A stretch of DNA of 64,000 nt from Actinomadura_E scrupuli (GTDB lineage: Bacteria; Actinomycetota; Actinomycetes; Streptosporangiales; Streptosporangiaceae): NCBI RefSeq assembly GCF_050971785.1, contig NZ_JBPCCU010000003.1, positions 806,001 to 870,000 of the forward strand, written 5' to 3'. The position numbers and the translations under genes were made by a program. The notes under the pieces are model-generated. The model saw nothing but the letters and a program-made list of their open reading frames with translations. It did no database searches and was not told the DNA's origin. Positions 1 through 7,940 of this stretch are shown here, piece after piece (the first letter of the stretch is position 1; the number at the start of each line of letters is the position of its first letter).

Positions 1-1380
1 GACGACCCGCTGGATCATCGCGTCCACGGTGGCCTCGGTGGAGTTGCCGTGTTCCTTCATGTCGTCCGGGTGGAGCGGCAGTCCGGTGAGGATGTACTTG
101 GAGAAGATGTCCCTGGCCGCCTCGGCGTCGGGCCGCTCGATCTTGATCTTCACGTCCAGCCGGCCGGGCCGGAGGATCGCGGGGTCGATCATGTCCTCGC
201 GGTTGGAGGCGCCGATGACGATGACGTTCTCCAGGCCCTCGACGCCGTCGATCTCCGACAGCAGCTGCGGGACGATGGTGTTCTCCACGTCGGAGGAGAC
301 ACCGGACCCGCGGGTCCTGAAGATGGAGTCCATCTCGTCGAAGAACACGATGACCGGGGTGCCGGCCGTGGCCTTCTCCCGGGCCCGCTGGAACACCAGC
401 CGGATGTGCCGCTCGGTCTCGCCGACGTACTTGTTGAGCAGCTCCGGGCCCTTGATGTTGAGGAAGAAGCTCTTCCCCTCCTTGCCGGTCTTCTCGGCCA
501 CCTTCTTGGCGAGCGAGTTGGCGACCGCCTTGGCGATGAGCGTCTTGCCGCAGCCGGGCGGGCCGTAGAGCAGGACGCCCTTGGGCGGCCGGAGCTGGTG
601 CTCACGGAACAGGTCCGCGTGCAAGTACGGGAGCTCCACGGCGTCGCGGATCATCTCGATCTGGGACGACAGGCCGCCGATCTCCTCGTAGGAGATGTCG
701 GGGACCTCTTCGAGGACCAGTTCCTCCACTTCGGCCTTGTGGATCTTTTCGTAGGCGTAACCGGAGCGAGGCTCGAGCAGCAGTGAGTCGCCCGGCCGGA
801 GCGGGACGCCCCGCAGCGGCTCGGCGAGCTTGATGACCCGTTCCTCGTCGGCGTGCGCGATGACCAGGGCGCGCTCGCCGTCGGCGAACACCTCCTTGAG
901 CCCCACGACTTCGCCCTGCTCTTCGAAGTCGAGCGCCGCCACGACGTTGAGGGCCTCGTTGAGCATGACCTCCTGGCCACGCTGCAGGTCCTCCACCTCG
1001 ATGGCCGGGCTCACGTTCACCCGCAGCTTGCGCCCGCCGGTGAAGATATCGACCGTTCCATCGTCTCGGGCTTCGAGGAAGACGCCGAAGCCGGACGGCG
1101 GCTGCGCCAGCCGGTCGACCTCCTCCTTGAGTGCGATGATCTGCTCTCGCGCCTCCTTGAGCGTCGCCACGAGACGCTCGTTCTGGCCCGTCACGGCGGC
1201 CAGGTTGGCTTGTACCTCTTGGATGCGCTCTTCGAGCACACGTGCTTGTCGGGGGGATTCCGCGAGCTTTCTGCGCAGCACCGAGATCTCTTCCTCGAGG
1301 AAAGAGAGCTGCGTTTGGAGGTCACGAACCTCTTTGTCGTGCTGCGCCTTACGCGCCCCAGCATCGTCACGAGCGGCCAC
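1..1380 (-). CDS. arc: Proteasome-associated AAA ATPase Arc/Mpa (5' part; C-terminus outside window)
   Basis: This is a hexameric AAA+ unfoldase that recognises pupylated proteins and feeds them into the 20S proteasome in the cytoplasm. About 460 residues are visible; the family is about 590 long, so the end of the AAA domain and the C-terminal proteasome-docking tail lie beyond the window. An N-terminal coiled coil (roughly residues 10-60, rich in L, E, K and R) is followed by the OB-fold interdomain. Walker A GPPGCGKT lies at about 273-280 and Walker B FFDEMDS around 346-352. The GTG start is chosen because GGGAGGTG precedes it by 7 nt. The gene lies downstream of trmI on the same strand, as in mycobacteria. 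Family assignment is secure. Confidence 0.96.
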   Translation of the reverse strand, partial: MAARDDAGARKAQHDKEVRDLQTQLSFLEEEISVLRRKLAESPRQARVLEERIQEVQANLAAVTGQNERLVATLKEAREQIIALKEEVDRLAQPPSGFGVFLEARDDGTVDIFTGGRKLRVNVSPAIEVEDLQRGQEVMLNEALNVVAALDFEEQGEVVGLKEVFADGERALVIAHADEERVIKLAEPLRGVPLRPGDSLLLEPRSGYAYEKIHKAEVEELVLEEVPDISYEEIGGLSSQIEMIRDAVELPYLHADLFREHQLRPPKGVLLYGPPGCGKTLIAKAVANSLAKKVAEKTGKEGKSFFLNIKGPELLNKYVGETERHIRLVFQRAREKATAGTPVIVFFDEMDSIFRTRGSGVSSDVENTIVPQLLSEIDGVEGLENVIVIGASNREDMIDPAILRPGRLDVKIKIERPDAEAARDIFSKYILTGLPLHPDDMKEHGNSTEATVDAMIQRVV

Positions 1381-1711
1381 GCCCCGTCACCTCCCACTGA
1401 AGAAGCCGACGACCTACTCAGACCCTACCTATCCGGAGCGGTTCCGTAACCTGCCTGATCGGTACTCATGTGGTTGCGGTCCGATCACAGGGCGTGGCGA
1501 TTGTCACCCCTCCGCAGGGACGACCTCCGTCAGGGAACCGCAAAGACCGCGAAAAAGGCGGCATGGAGCCGGTAATCGTGCAGATTCTTCGTGTTCCGAC
1601 CCCACCTCGTGGCCGCTTCGGGCCGTTGGCGGCATTTGTGAATTTGGTGTAAACCAAGTCACCCCGCGTAACGCAGTGACCTACAGCACACTTGGTGTCC
1701 GCGCGTGCCGC
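1381..1711. other. Intergenic region between trmI and arc
   Basis: These 331 bases hold no convincing gene; the two 60-63 codon reading frames on opposite strands match nothing recognisable. The region must hold the end of trmI transcription and the arc promoter. A minus-strand TTACGG, 16 nt, TAGGGT pair just upstream of the arc start is a weak promoter candidate. A small inverted repeat, TTGGT-N4-ACCAA, lies near 1645-1658. Confidence 0.35.
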
Positions 1712-2698
1712 TCACCCTCCGTGGTCGGCGACCCGGCCCGGGTCGCCGGCGGGCGGCGCCGGGGTGGCCCCGGGAGCGGCCTGCGCGGCCGGGTCGCCGG
1801 TCTGGCCGGCCGCCCCGCCCTCCGCGTGCTCCCCGGGGTGGGCGCCCTTGGCCGGGCGGCGCCGGCGCCGGGGCGGCTCGACCCCGTCGGCCATCCGCCG
1901 GGCGGTCACCAGGAAGCCGGTGTGCCCGACCATCCGGTGGTCGGGGCGGACCGCCAGCCCTTCGACGTGCCAGGAGCGGACGAGCGTCTCGAAGGCGTAC
2001 GGCTCGGCGAAGGCGCCGTGCCCGCGCAGTTCCTCGACCACCCGCGACATCTGGGTGGTGGTGGCCACGTAGGCGCAGACCAGCCCGCCCGGGATGAGGG
2101 CCTTGGCGACCGCGTCGACGCACTCCCAGGGGGCGAGCATGTCGAGGATGACGCGGTCCACCTCGGTCTCGGTGATGGCGTCCTCGAGGGAGCCGACGGT
2201 GAGCCGCCACGACGGGTGCGGCCCTCCGAAGATCCTTTCGACGTTGGTCCTGGCGACCTCGGCGAAGTCGGCGCGGCGTTCGTAGGAGGAGACCGTGCCG
2301 TGCTCGCCGACCGCGCGCAGCAGGAAGCAGGTGAGCGCGCCGGATCCGGCGCCCGCCTCCACCACCCGGGCACCGGGGAAGATGTCGGCCATGGCGACGA
2401 TCTGCCCGGCGTCCTTGGGGTAGACGACGGCCGCGCCGCGCGGCATCCGCAGCGTGTGGTCGTGCAGGAGCGGCCGGAAGGCCAGGAAGTCGATCCCGCC
2501 GGAGGAGCGCAGCACGATGCCCTCGGGCCGGCCGATGATCTCGTTGTGCTCGACCCAGCCCTTGTGGCTGTGGAACTGCTTGCCGGGCTGGAGGGTGATG
2601 GTGTTGATGCGGCCCTTGGGGTCGGTGAGCTGCACCTGGTCACCGGCCCGGAACGGGCCGTGCGGGGTTCTGACGGTGACGTCGGTGGGTTCGCTCAT
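1712..2698 (-). CDS. trmI: tRNA (adenine-58-N1)-methyltransferase TrmI
   Basis: This S-adenosylmethionine-dependent enzyme methylates N1 of A58 in the T-loop of tRNA; bacterial TrmI works as a homotetramer. The 328-residue protein has the small N-terminal beta domain (FRAGDQVQLTD, GKQFHSHKG), then the Rossmann methyltransferase with the SAM-binding motif VVEAGAGSGALT near residues 112-123 and the catalytic-region motif ILDMLAPWE. A 50-residue Pro/Ala/Arg-rich tail is extra to the core. It starts at an ATG preceded at 7 nt by TAGCCT and lacks a Shine-Dalgarno, so the transcript is probably leaderless. Its position next to a RecB-like nuclease and arc matches the Rv2115c-Rv2119 region of Mycobacterium tuberculosis. 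Confidence 0.95.
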   Translation of the reverse strand: MSEPTDVTVRTPHGPFRAGDQVQLTDPKGRINTITLQPGKQFHSHKGWVEHNEIIGRPEGIVLRSSGGIDFLAFRPLLHDHTLRMPRGAAVVYPKDAGQIVAMADIFPGARVVEAGAGSGALTCFLLRAVGEHGTVSSYERRADFAEVARTNVERIFGGPHPSWRLTVGSLEDAITETEVDRVILDMLAPWECVDAVAKALIPGGLVCAYVATTTQMSRVVEELRGHGAFAEPYAFETLVRSWHVEGLAVRPDHRMVGHTGFLVTARRMADGVEPPRRRRRPAKGAHPGEHAEGGAAGQTGDPAAQAAPGATPAPPAGDPGRVADHGG

Positions 2699-2705
2699 GC
2701 CCGCA

Positions 2706-2711
2706 AGGCTA
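2706..2711 (-). promoter_or_regulatory. -10 box of trmI (leaderless)
   Basis: TAGCCT lies 7 nt before the trmI ATG and there is no Shine-Dalgarno, so transcription probably starts at or next to the start codon. Confidence 0.55.
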
Positions 2712-2799
2712 TCGGCCGCGGAGGGCTGCCCCGGCGCGCACGGCGGCCGCCCGGCGCGGTCGCGGCGGGCCCGCCCCGGGCGGTGCGGTGCGGTGGCGC

Positions 2800-3993
2800 T
2801 CAGATGCCGGAGAAGACCCGGTTGACGTCGTCGGCGGCGAGCACGCCGTACACTTGGCCGGTCGGCTCGACGAGGAGGTACTCGCTGGCGGGGGCCTTCC
2901 GGACCGCCGAGATCAGCTCCTCGCCGGCGAGGTCCGCGGAGAGCGTGAGGTCGCCGTCCAGGCCGCGGGAGAGGTCCCCGACCTCGATCCAGGGGCGCCG
3001 GTTGTGCGGGGTGGCCAGCACCGCCCGCTCGTTGACCAGCCCGGTGGGGCGGCCCTCGTAGTCGACGATCACCAGGGCGCCCGAGCCGTCCTGGTTGGCG
3101 CGGCGTACGGCCTCGGCCAGCGGCACGTTCGCGGTGACGAGGGTGGCGGGCCGGGCCAGCAGCCGGGCCCGCAGGTGCGGGATCCGGTCCCGGATCCGCA
3201 CGTCCCGCAGGGTCTGGGTGGCGCCGACCCACATGAACGAGGAGATCAGTGCGGCCCACAGCACCATGAGCCAGCCGTCGGCGCCGATGCCGCCGCCGCC
3301 GCGCGGCTCGGCGGGGAACACCGCGGCGAACGTGCCGGCGATCAGGAGGAGGACGGCGACGCCGCGGCCGAACCAGGCGACGATGACGGTGCCGGTCCGT
3401 GGCCGGCCGGTCACCTTCCAGATGAGGGCGCGGACCAGGCGCCCGCCGTCGAGCGGGGTGCCGGGCAGCAGGTTGAACACGCCGACGGCGAGGTTGGCGA
3501 AGGTCAGCGCCTGCAGCAGCAGGTCACCGACGGGCGGCAGCGGCAACAGGACGCCGGTGAGCAGGCCCGCCCCGGCCAGGACGAGGTTGACCAGCGGGCC
3601 CGCGAAGGCGATGAGGAACTCCCGGCCCGGGGTGGCCGGCTCCTGCTCGATGGCGGTCTCCCCGCCCAGGATGTGCAGGGTGACGGAGCGGACCGGCAGC
3701 CGGAACGACCGGGCGACCAGGGCGTGGCTGAGCTCGTGGACGAACACCGAGCCGTACAGCAGCACCGCGTAGACGAAGGCGACCAGGTAGCTCACCGGCG
3801 GGACGGCGATGTGGTCGGGGATCTGGCCGCCGAACCAGAAGGTGATGATGGCCGCGACGACGAACCAGGACGGCGAGACGTACACCGGGATGCCGAACGG
3901 CCGGCCCATGAGCAGCCCGGGCGGATTGCGCCCGGCCTGCCGCTCGGCCTTGTCGGGCTCGGTCTGTCGGGTGCGGGGTGCGCTGTCTGCCAC
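2800..3993 (-). CDS. Site-2 protease family (M50) zinc metalloprotease with CBS domains
   Basis: This is a polytopic intramembrane zinc protease of the M50 family, of the type that cleaves membrane proteins such as anti-sigma factors. The 397-residue protein has about six membrane segments in the first 270 residues. The zinc-binding HELSH motif lies in VFVHELSHALVA, and the third ligand region is LLPGTPLDGGRL. The C-terminal 130 residues look like a CBS pair (PLAEAVRRANQDGSGALVIVD and a second half), probably sensing a nucleotide. The GTG start is supported by TACGAT 6 nt upstream (leaderless). An alternative start is the internal ATG at 3909, which would remove a charged N-terminal extension. 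It is divergent from the RecB-like nuclease. The substrate is unknown. Confidence 0.9.
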   Translation of the reverse strand: MADSAPRTRQTEPDKAERQAGRNPPGLLMGRPFGIPVYVSPSWFVVAAIITFWFGGQIPDHIAVPPVSYLVAFVYAVLLYGSVFVHELSHALVARSFRLPVRSVTLHILGGETAIEQEPATPGREFLIAFAGPLVNLVLAGAGLLTGVLLPLPPVGDLLLQALTFANLAVGVFNLLPGTPLDGGRLVRALIWKVTGRPRTGTVIVAWFGRGVAVLLLIAGTFAAVFPAEPRGGGGIGADGWLMVLWAALISSFMWVGATQTLRDVRIRDRIPHLRARLLARPATLVTANVPLAEAVRRANQDGSGALVIVDYEGRPTGLVNERAVLATPHNRRPWIEVGDLSRGLDGDLTLSADLAGEELISAVRKAPASEYLLVEPTGQVYGVLAADDVNRVFSGI

Positions 3994-3999
3994 GTCCTG

Positions 4000-4005
4000 A
4001 TCGTA
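4000..4005 (-). promoter_or_regulatory. -10 box of the M50 protease gene (leaderless)
   Basis: TACGAT reads on the minus strand 6 nt before the GTG start and no Shine-Dalgarno is present. It lies back to back with the -10 box of the divergent nuclease gene. Confidence 0.45.
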
Positions 4006-4082
4006 TGCGCCCTGGCGATGGCCGCCGCATGCCGCCGGGCACGGCGGGCGCGATAGCCGTGATTTCCGTCGGGGGCGTCGCC

Positions 4083-4088
4083 TACGCT
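4083..4088 (+). promoter_or_regulatory. -10 box of the RecB-like nuclease gene (leaderless)
   Basis: TACGCT is separated from the ATG by exactly 7 nt, without a Shine-Dalgarno. Confidence 0.5.
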
Positions 4089-4095
4089 GCTCGGC

Positions 4096-5043
4096 ATGAC
4101 GACGACCGAGGCTGCCGCGGACCCCAGTTCCCCCATCCCGGTGATCGGTTCTCTCTCGCCCTCGCGGGCCGGCGACTTCATGACCTGCCCGCTGCTGTAC
4201 CGCTTCCGGGTGATCGACCGGCTCCCGGAGCGGCCGAGCCCGGCGGCGGTGCGGGGCACGCTGGTGCACGCGGTGCTGGAGCGGCTGTTCGACCTGCCCG
4301 CGGCGGAGCGGACGGCGCCGGCCGCGCTGGCGCTGCTCGGCCCGCAGTGGGAGCGGCTGCTCGCCGACGAGCCCGCGCTGGCCACCATGTTCGGGCAGCC
4401 GGGCGAGGACGGGGCGGGCGAGGGCGGGGACGGGGCGGGCGGCGAGGGCGGGCAGGCCACGGACGGGCAGGGCGAGGCGGAGTGGCTCGGGCAGGCCCGT
4501 GAGATGGTCGAGCGCTATTTCACCCTGGAGGACCCGCGGCGGCTGGAGCCGGCCGACCGTGAGCTGTTCGTGGAGACCGTGCTGGAGTCGGGGCTGAAGC
4601 TGCGCGGTTACATCGACCGGGTGGACGTGGCCCCCAGCGGTGACGTCCGGGTGGTGGACTACAAGACGGGCACGGCGCCGCGGGCGGACTTCGAGGCGCG
4701 GGCGCTGTTCCAGATGAAGTTCTACGCCCTGGTGCTGTGGCGGCTGCACGGCCGGGTGCCCCGGTTGCTGCAGCTGATGTACCTCGGCAACGGGGAGATC
4801 CTGCGGTACGCGCCCGACGAGGCGGATCTGCTCGCCACCGAGCGCAAGGTGGAGGCGCTGTGGCGGGCGATCCGCCGGGCGATGGACACCGGCGAGTGGC
4901 GGCCGCGCAAGAGCCGGCTGTGCGACTGGTGCGACCACAAGGAGCTGTGCCCGTCGTTCGGGGGCACGCCGCCGCCGCTGCCGGAGGTGCCCGCGGCGGC
5001 CGTGGCGCCCGTCCCGGGCCCGGACTTCTCCGACGACGTGTAG
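4096..5043 (+). CDS. RecB-like PD-(D/E)XK exonuclease with probable Fe-S cluster
   Basis: This is a 315-residue single-domain nuclease of the PDDEXK_1 (RecB/AddB C-terminal) family without a helicase. An N-terminal SPSRAGDFMTCPLLYRF segment gives the first cysteine, followed by RGTLVHAVLERLF (active-site histidine helix). The catalytic core is RVVDYKTGTAP, and C-terminal cysteines lie in CDWCDHKELCP. Four cysteines in this spacing match the 4Fe-4S staple of AddB-type nucleases. A Gly/Glu/Asp-rich low-complexity insert sits near residues 98-130. It resembles Rv2119, which also lies beside trmI. Its DNA target and pathway are unknown; a repair role is inferred from the family. Confidence 0.9.
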   Translation: MTTTEAAADPSSPIPVIGSLSPSRAGDFMTCPLLYRFRVIDRLPERPSPAAVRGTLVHAVLERLFDLPAAERTAPAALALLGPQWERLLADEPALATMFGQPGEDGAGEGGDGAGGEGGQATDGQGEAEWLGQAREMVERYFTLEDPRRLEPADRELFVETVLESGLKLRGYIDRVDVAPSGDVRVVDYKTGTAPRADFEARALFQMKFYALVLWRLHGRVPRLLQLMYLGNGEILRYAPDEADLLATERKVEALWRAIRRAMDTGEWRPRKSRLCDWCDHKELCPSFGGTPPPLPEVPAAAVAPVPGPDFSDDV

Positions 5044-5062
5044 CGGCGCGCCGAAAACCGGG

Positions 5063-5091
5063 TGACCGGGGCCGCGGGCGGCCGGTAGCGT
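5063..5091 (+). promoter_or_regulatory. Promoter of the DEDD exonuclease gene
   Basis: TGACCG (-35 like), a 17-nt spacer and TAGCGT (-10) end 7 nt before the ATG at 5099, giving a probable leaderless transcript. Confidence 0.55.
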
Positions 5092-5098
5092 GCCCGCC

Positions 5099-5698
5099 AT
5101 GTCCTCCGCCGACGTCTACTTCTCGTGCGACATCGAGGCCGACGGCCCGATACCGGGCCCGTACTCGATGATCAGCTTCGGGCTGTCGGTGGCGGGCACC
5201 TACGACGGGGAGACGTTCAAGCCGCACCATCCGTTCGCCCGGACCTACTACGCGGAGCTGAGGCCGATCAGCGACGAGTACGTGCCGGAGGCGCTCGCGG
5301 TGTCGGGTCTCGACCGGGAGCGGCTGACCCGGGACGGCCAGGAGCCGGCGGCCGCGATGACGGCCGCAGCCGGGTGGATCCGGGAGGTGGCGCGGGCGGA
5401 GAAGGGCTTGGCGGTGTTCGCCGCCTACCCGCTGGGCTTCGACTGGATGTTCATGTACTGGTACTTCGTGCGTTTCGCCGAGGGCGGCTCGCCGTTCGGG
5501 CACTCCCGGTGCGTCGACATGAAGACGCTGTACGCGGCGCGGGCGAGGGCCCAGATCCGCCGGTCGACCAAGGGCCAGATGCCGCGTGAGCTGCTGTCGA
5601 AGCGGCGGCACACCCACAACGCGCTGGACGACGCGGTGGAGCAGGCGGAGCTGTTCCAGAACCTCATGCGCTGGCCCGGGCGCCGTACCGGCGCGTAG
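5099..5698 (+). CDS. DEDD-type 3'-5' exoribonuclease (Rv2179c-like)
   Basis: This is a small exonuclease-fold protein of 199 residues. The first acidic pair is in SCDIEADGP, the second acidic residue is in LGFDWMFMYW, and the third motif is HNALDDAVEQ with the histidine and aspartate expected of a DEDDh nuclease. The same arrangement occurs in the Rv2179c family of actinobacterial 3'-5' exoribonucleases. The ATG at 5099 is preferred over the GTG at 5090 because TAGCGT lies 7 nt before it. It is in tandem with the RecB-like nuclease, 55 bp downstream, with its own promoter. RNA as the substrate is inferred from the family. Confidence 0.85.
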   Translation: MSSADVYFSCDIEADGPIPGPYSMISFGLSVAGTYDGETFKPHHPFARTYYAELRPISDEYVPEALAVSGLDRERLTRDGQEPAAAMTAAAGWIREVARAEKGLAVFAAYPLGFDWMFMYWYFVRFAEGGSPFGHSRCVDMKTLYAARARAQIRRSTKGQMPRELLSKRRHTHNALDDAVEQAELFQNLMRWPGRRTGA

Positions 5699-5784
5699 AG
5701 TCCACCCGTTCGGCGGGACCGCATCCTTCGCAGGGAGGAGGGCGGATCACCGTCGCGGAGGGGCAGCGACCAGGGATGACGCCG

Positions 5785-5790
5785 TACTTT
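5785..5790 (+). promoter_or_regulatory. -10 box of the histidine kinase gene
   Basis: TACTTT lies 6 nt before the GTG at 5797 and favours that codon over the upstream in-frame ATG at 5776. Confidence 0.4.
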
Positions 5791-5796
5791 GAAGGT

Positions 5797-6996
5797 GTGT
5801 CACCCCGAATCGCGCACCTGCACTGCTGGTCCAGGAGCCATCTGACCGTCTTGGACGGCCTGGTGGCACTGGCGCTGTTCGTGGTGGCGCTGCCGCAGCT
5901 GCTGTCGGCCCGCTCCCCCGGAGCGGGCTTCAGCAAGCCCGACGCCACGATGGTCGCGATCGTCGCCGTGGTGATGATGGCGCTGGCGTTCCGGCAGCGG
6001 TTCCCGGTGGCCGTGCTGCTCGTCGTGGTGGGCGGCAACGTCCTGATCACCGCCCTGCGCTACGGCCCGACCGTGGCCGAGGTGCTGGCGTTCGTGATCG
6101 CGGTGTACACCATCGCCGCGCACCGTGCCCTGGCGGTCAGCTCGATCTGCGGCGCGCTGGCGCTGGTGTCCTTCACCGTGATGGAGCTGGCGAGCCCCGG
6201 CGACATGAGCTCCGTCGCCGTGGTCACCAACGCGGCGCTGATCGCGGGCGTGTGGTGGCTGGGGCGGAGCCTGCGGCTGCGGCGCGCCTACCTCGCCGAG
6301 CTGGAGTACCGGGCGGAGCGGCTGGAGCGGGCGCGCGACTCCGACGCGCGGACGGCGCGGGTCGAGGAGCGGTCCCGGATCGCCCGCGAGCTGCACGACG
6401 TGGTCGCCCACCATGTGAGCGTGATGACCGTGCAGGCCGGCGCGGCCCGCCGGATCCTGGACAAGGACCCCGACAGCGCCCGCGAGGCGATGACCACGAT
6501 CGAGGAGGTCGGCCGGACCACCCTGGACGAGATGCGCCGGATCGTCGGGGTGCTGCGCACCGAGCGCGACACCAGGGCGGCCGGGCCGGAGCTGTCCCCC
6601 CAGCCGGGCGTCCAGGAGGTCGGCGCCCTGGTCGATCATGTGCGGGAGACGGGCCTGTCGGTCCAGCTGTGGATGGAGGGCGAGCCCCGTCCGCTGTCGA
6701 CGGGGGTCAACCTGGCCGCGTACCGTCTCATCCAGGAGGCGCTGACCAACTCGCTCAAGCACGCCGGGCCGCAGGCCCGCGCGTGGGTCCGGATCCACTA
6801 CGGCCCGCGGGAGCTGATGGTGGAGATCGAGGACGACGGCCGCGGGGTCGCCGCGGCGCTGGCCGACAACGGGGACGGCCCGGGTCACGGGCTGGTGGGC
6901 ATGCGGGAGCGCGTCGCCCTCTATGGTGGCGAGCTGAGGATCGGGCCACGTAGCGGCGGTGGTTTCGAAGTCCGGGCCCGGTTCCCCCTGGACTGA
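5797..6996 (+). CDS. Sensor histidine kinase (NarL/DesK type, HisKA_3)
   Basis: This is a membrane sensor kinase of about 399 residues paired with the downstream response regulator. Four to five hydrophobic segments fill residues 15-155. A short coiled region leads into the HisKA_3 dimerisation helix RIARELHDVVAHHVS with the phosphoacceptor histidine at about residue 200. The HATPase domain follows, with an N box (YRLIQEALTNSLKHA), a G1 box (EIEDDGRGV) and a G2 box (GHGLVGMRERV). Start choice is uncertain: GTG 5797 has a -10 box 6 nt upstream, whereas ATG 5776 would add seven residues. No large extracellular sensor domain is present, so the signal is probably sensed in or at the membrane. Confidence 0.93.
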   Translation: MSPRIAHLHCWSRSHLTVLDGLVALALFVVALPQLLSARSPGAGFSKPDATMVAIVAVVMMALAFRQRFPVAVLLVVVGGNVLITALRYGPTVAEVLAFVIAVYTIAAHRALAVSSICGALALVSFTVMELASPGDMSSVAVVTNAALIAGVWWLGRSLRLRRAYLAELEYRAERLERARDSDARTARVEERSRIARELHDVVAHHVSVMTVQAGAARRILDKDPDSAREAMTTIEEVGRTTLDEMRRIVGVLRTERDTRAAGPELSPQPGVQEVGALVDHVRETGLSVQLWMEGEPRPLSTGVNLAAYRLIQEALTNSLKHAGPQARAWVRIHYGPRELMVEIEDDGRGVAAALADNGDGPGHGLVGMRERVALYGGELRIGPRSGGGFEVRARFPLD

Positions 6997-7006
6997 TCGT
7001 TGAATT

Positions 7007-7042
7007 GAACGTTGGCCTGGAACGCTTGGACTAGAACGTTGG
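7007..7042 (+). repeat. Three short direct repeats between kinase and regulator
   Basis: GAACGTTGG, GAACGCTTGG and GAACGTTGG start at 7007, 7020 and 7034, 13-14 nt apart, and fill most of the gap between the kinase stop and the regulator start. Confidence 0.6.
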
Positions 7043-7050
7043 AGCTCGGT

Positions 7051-7728
7051 GTGACTGTCAGGGTCTTGCTCGTCGACGACCAGCCGCTGCTGCGGACCGG
7101 GTTCAAGCTGATCCTGGAGGCCGAGGCCGACATCACGGTGGTGGGCGAGGCCGGGGACGGGGCGGCCGCGGTGGAGTTGACCCGTTCGATGATGCCCGAC
7201 GTGGTCCTGATGGACATCCGGATGCCGGGGATGGACGGCATCGAGGCCACCCGGCGGATCGTGCGCGAGCAGGCCGCCACCCACGACCCCCGCGTGCTGA
7301 TCCTCACCACCTTCGACCTCGACGAGTACGTCATCGAGGCGGTCCGGGCCGGGGCGAGCGGGTTCCTGCTCAAGGACTCCCCGCCGGAGGAACTGGTCAC
7401 CGCCATCCGTATCGTCGCGGGCGGCGACGCGATCGTGGCGCCCAGCGTGACCCGCCGGCTGCTGGACCGGTTCGCCACCCGGCTGCCCGCCGTGCGCAAC
7501 GTGGGACCCCCGCCGGGGCTGGAGACGCTCACCGCGCGGGAGCGCGAGGTGCTCAGCCACGTGGCGCGCGGGCTGTCCAACGCGGAGATCGCCGCGGAGC
7601 TGGTGGTCAGCGAGACGACCATCAAGACCCATGTCGGGAACGTGCTGGCCAAGCTCGGCCTGCGGGACCGGGTGCAGGCCGTGGTGTACGCCTACGAGAC
7701 CGGGATGTCGCAGCCGGGTCAGGGCTGA
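7051..7728 (+). CDS. NarL/LuxR-family response regulator
   Basis: This 225-residue DNA-binding response regulator is the partner of the kinase just upstream. The receiver domain (1-120) has the acidic pair in LLVDDQP, the phosphoacceptor aspartate near residue 55 in VVLMDIRMPGMDG, a threonine in LTTFDLDEY and the lysine in FLLKDSPPEE. The C-terminal LuxR helix-turn-helix begins at LTAREREVLSHVARGLSNAEIA and includes VSETTIKTHVGNVLAKL. The GTG at 7051 is chosen because GGAG lies 6 nt before it; the frame stays open further upstream to a TTG. It probably controls the ABC exporter immediately downstream. Confidence 0.95.
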   Translation: MTVRVLLVDDQPLLRTGFKLILEAEADITVVGEAGDGAAAVELTRSMMPDVVLMDIRMPGMDGIEATRRIVREQAATHDPRVLILTTFDLDEYVIEAVRAGASGFLLKDSPPEELVTAIRIVAGGDAIVAPSVTRRLLDRFATRLPAVRNVGPPPGLETLTAREREVLSHVARGLSNAEIAAELVVSETTIKTHVGNVLAKLGLRDRVQAVVYAYETGMSQPGQG

Positions 7729-7739
7729 CCTCGTGGTGA

Positions 7740-7763
7740 CCCCTACTCCTGAAGGAGTAGGGG
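7740..7763. promoter_or_regulatory. Perfect palindrome between response regulator and ABC exporter
   Basis: The arms CCCCTACTCC and GGAGTAGGGG are separated by TGAA. The 10-bp stem lies 11 nt after the regulator stop codon and has no T-tract, so it fits an operator upstream of the exporter operon better than an intrinsic terminator. It could also act as an RNA hairpin ending the kinase-regulator transcript. Confidence 0.5.
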
Positions 7764-7940
7764 ATCCCGGGCACTCCACCGTTGGACGGAGACCCGATTA
7801 CCTTCCGTCGGCCGAGGTCCGCCGCGCCCCGGACCTCTAGCGTTGTAGGCACGGATCACCGCCCGGCCCGTCTCCGGGCGAGCGACCCCCCTTCAGCACC
7901 CCCGACGCTTTCTCCGAGCATTCCGACAGGGAGTTTCCAC

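Noticed and set aside
1466..1657. Two overlapping 60-63 codon frames in the trmI-arc gap
   Set aside because: They lie on opposite strands over the same bases, have no Shine-Dalgarno or family resemblance, and differ in composition from real genes here.
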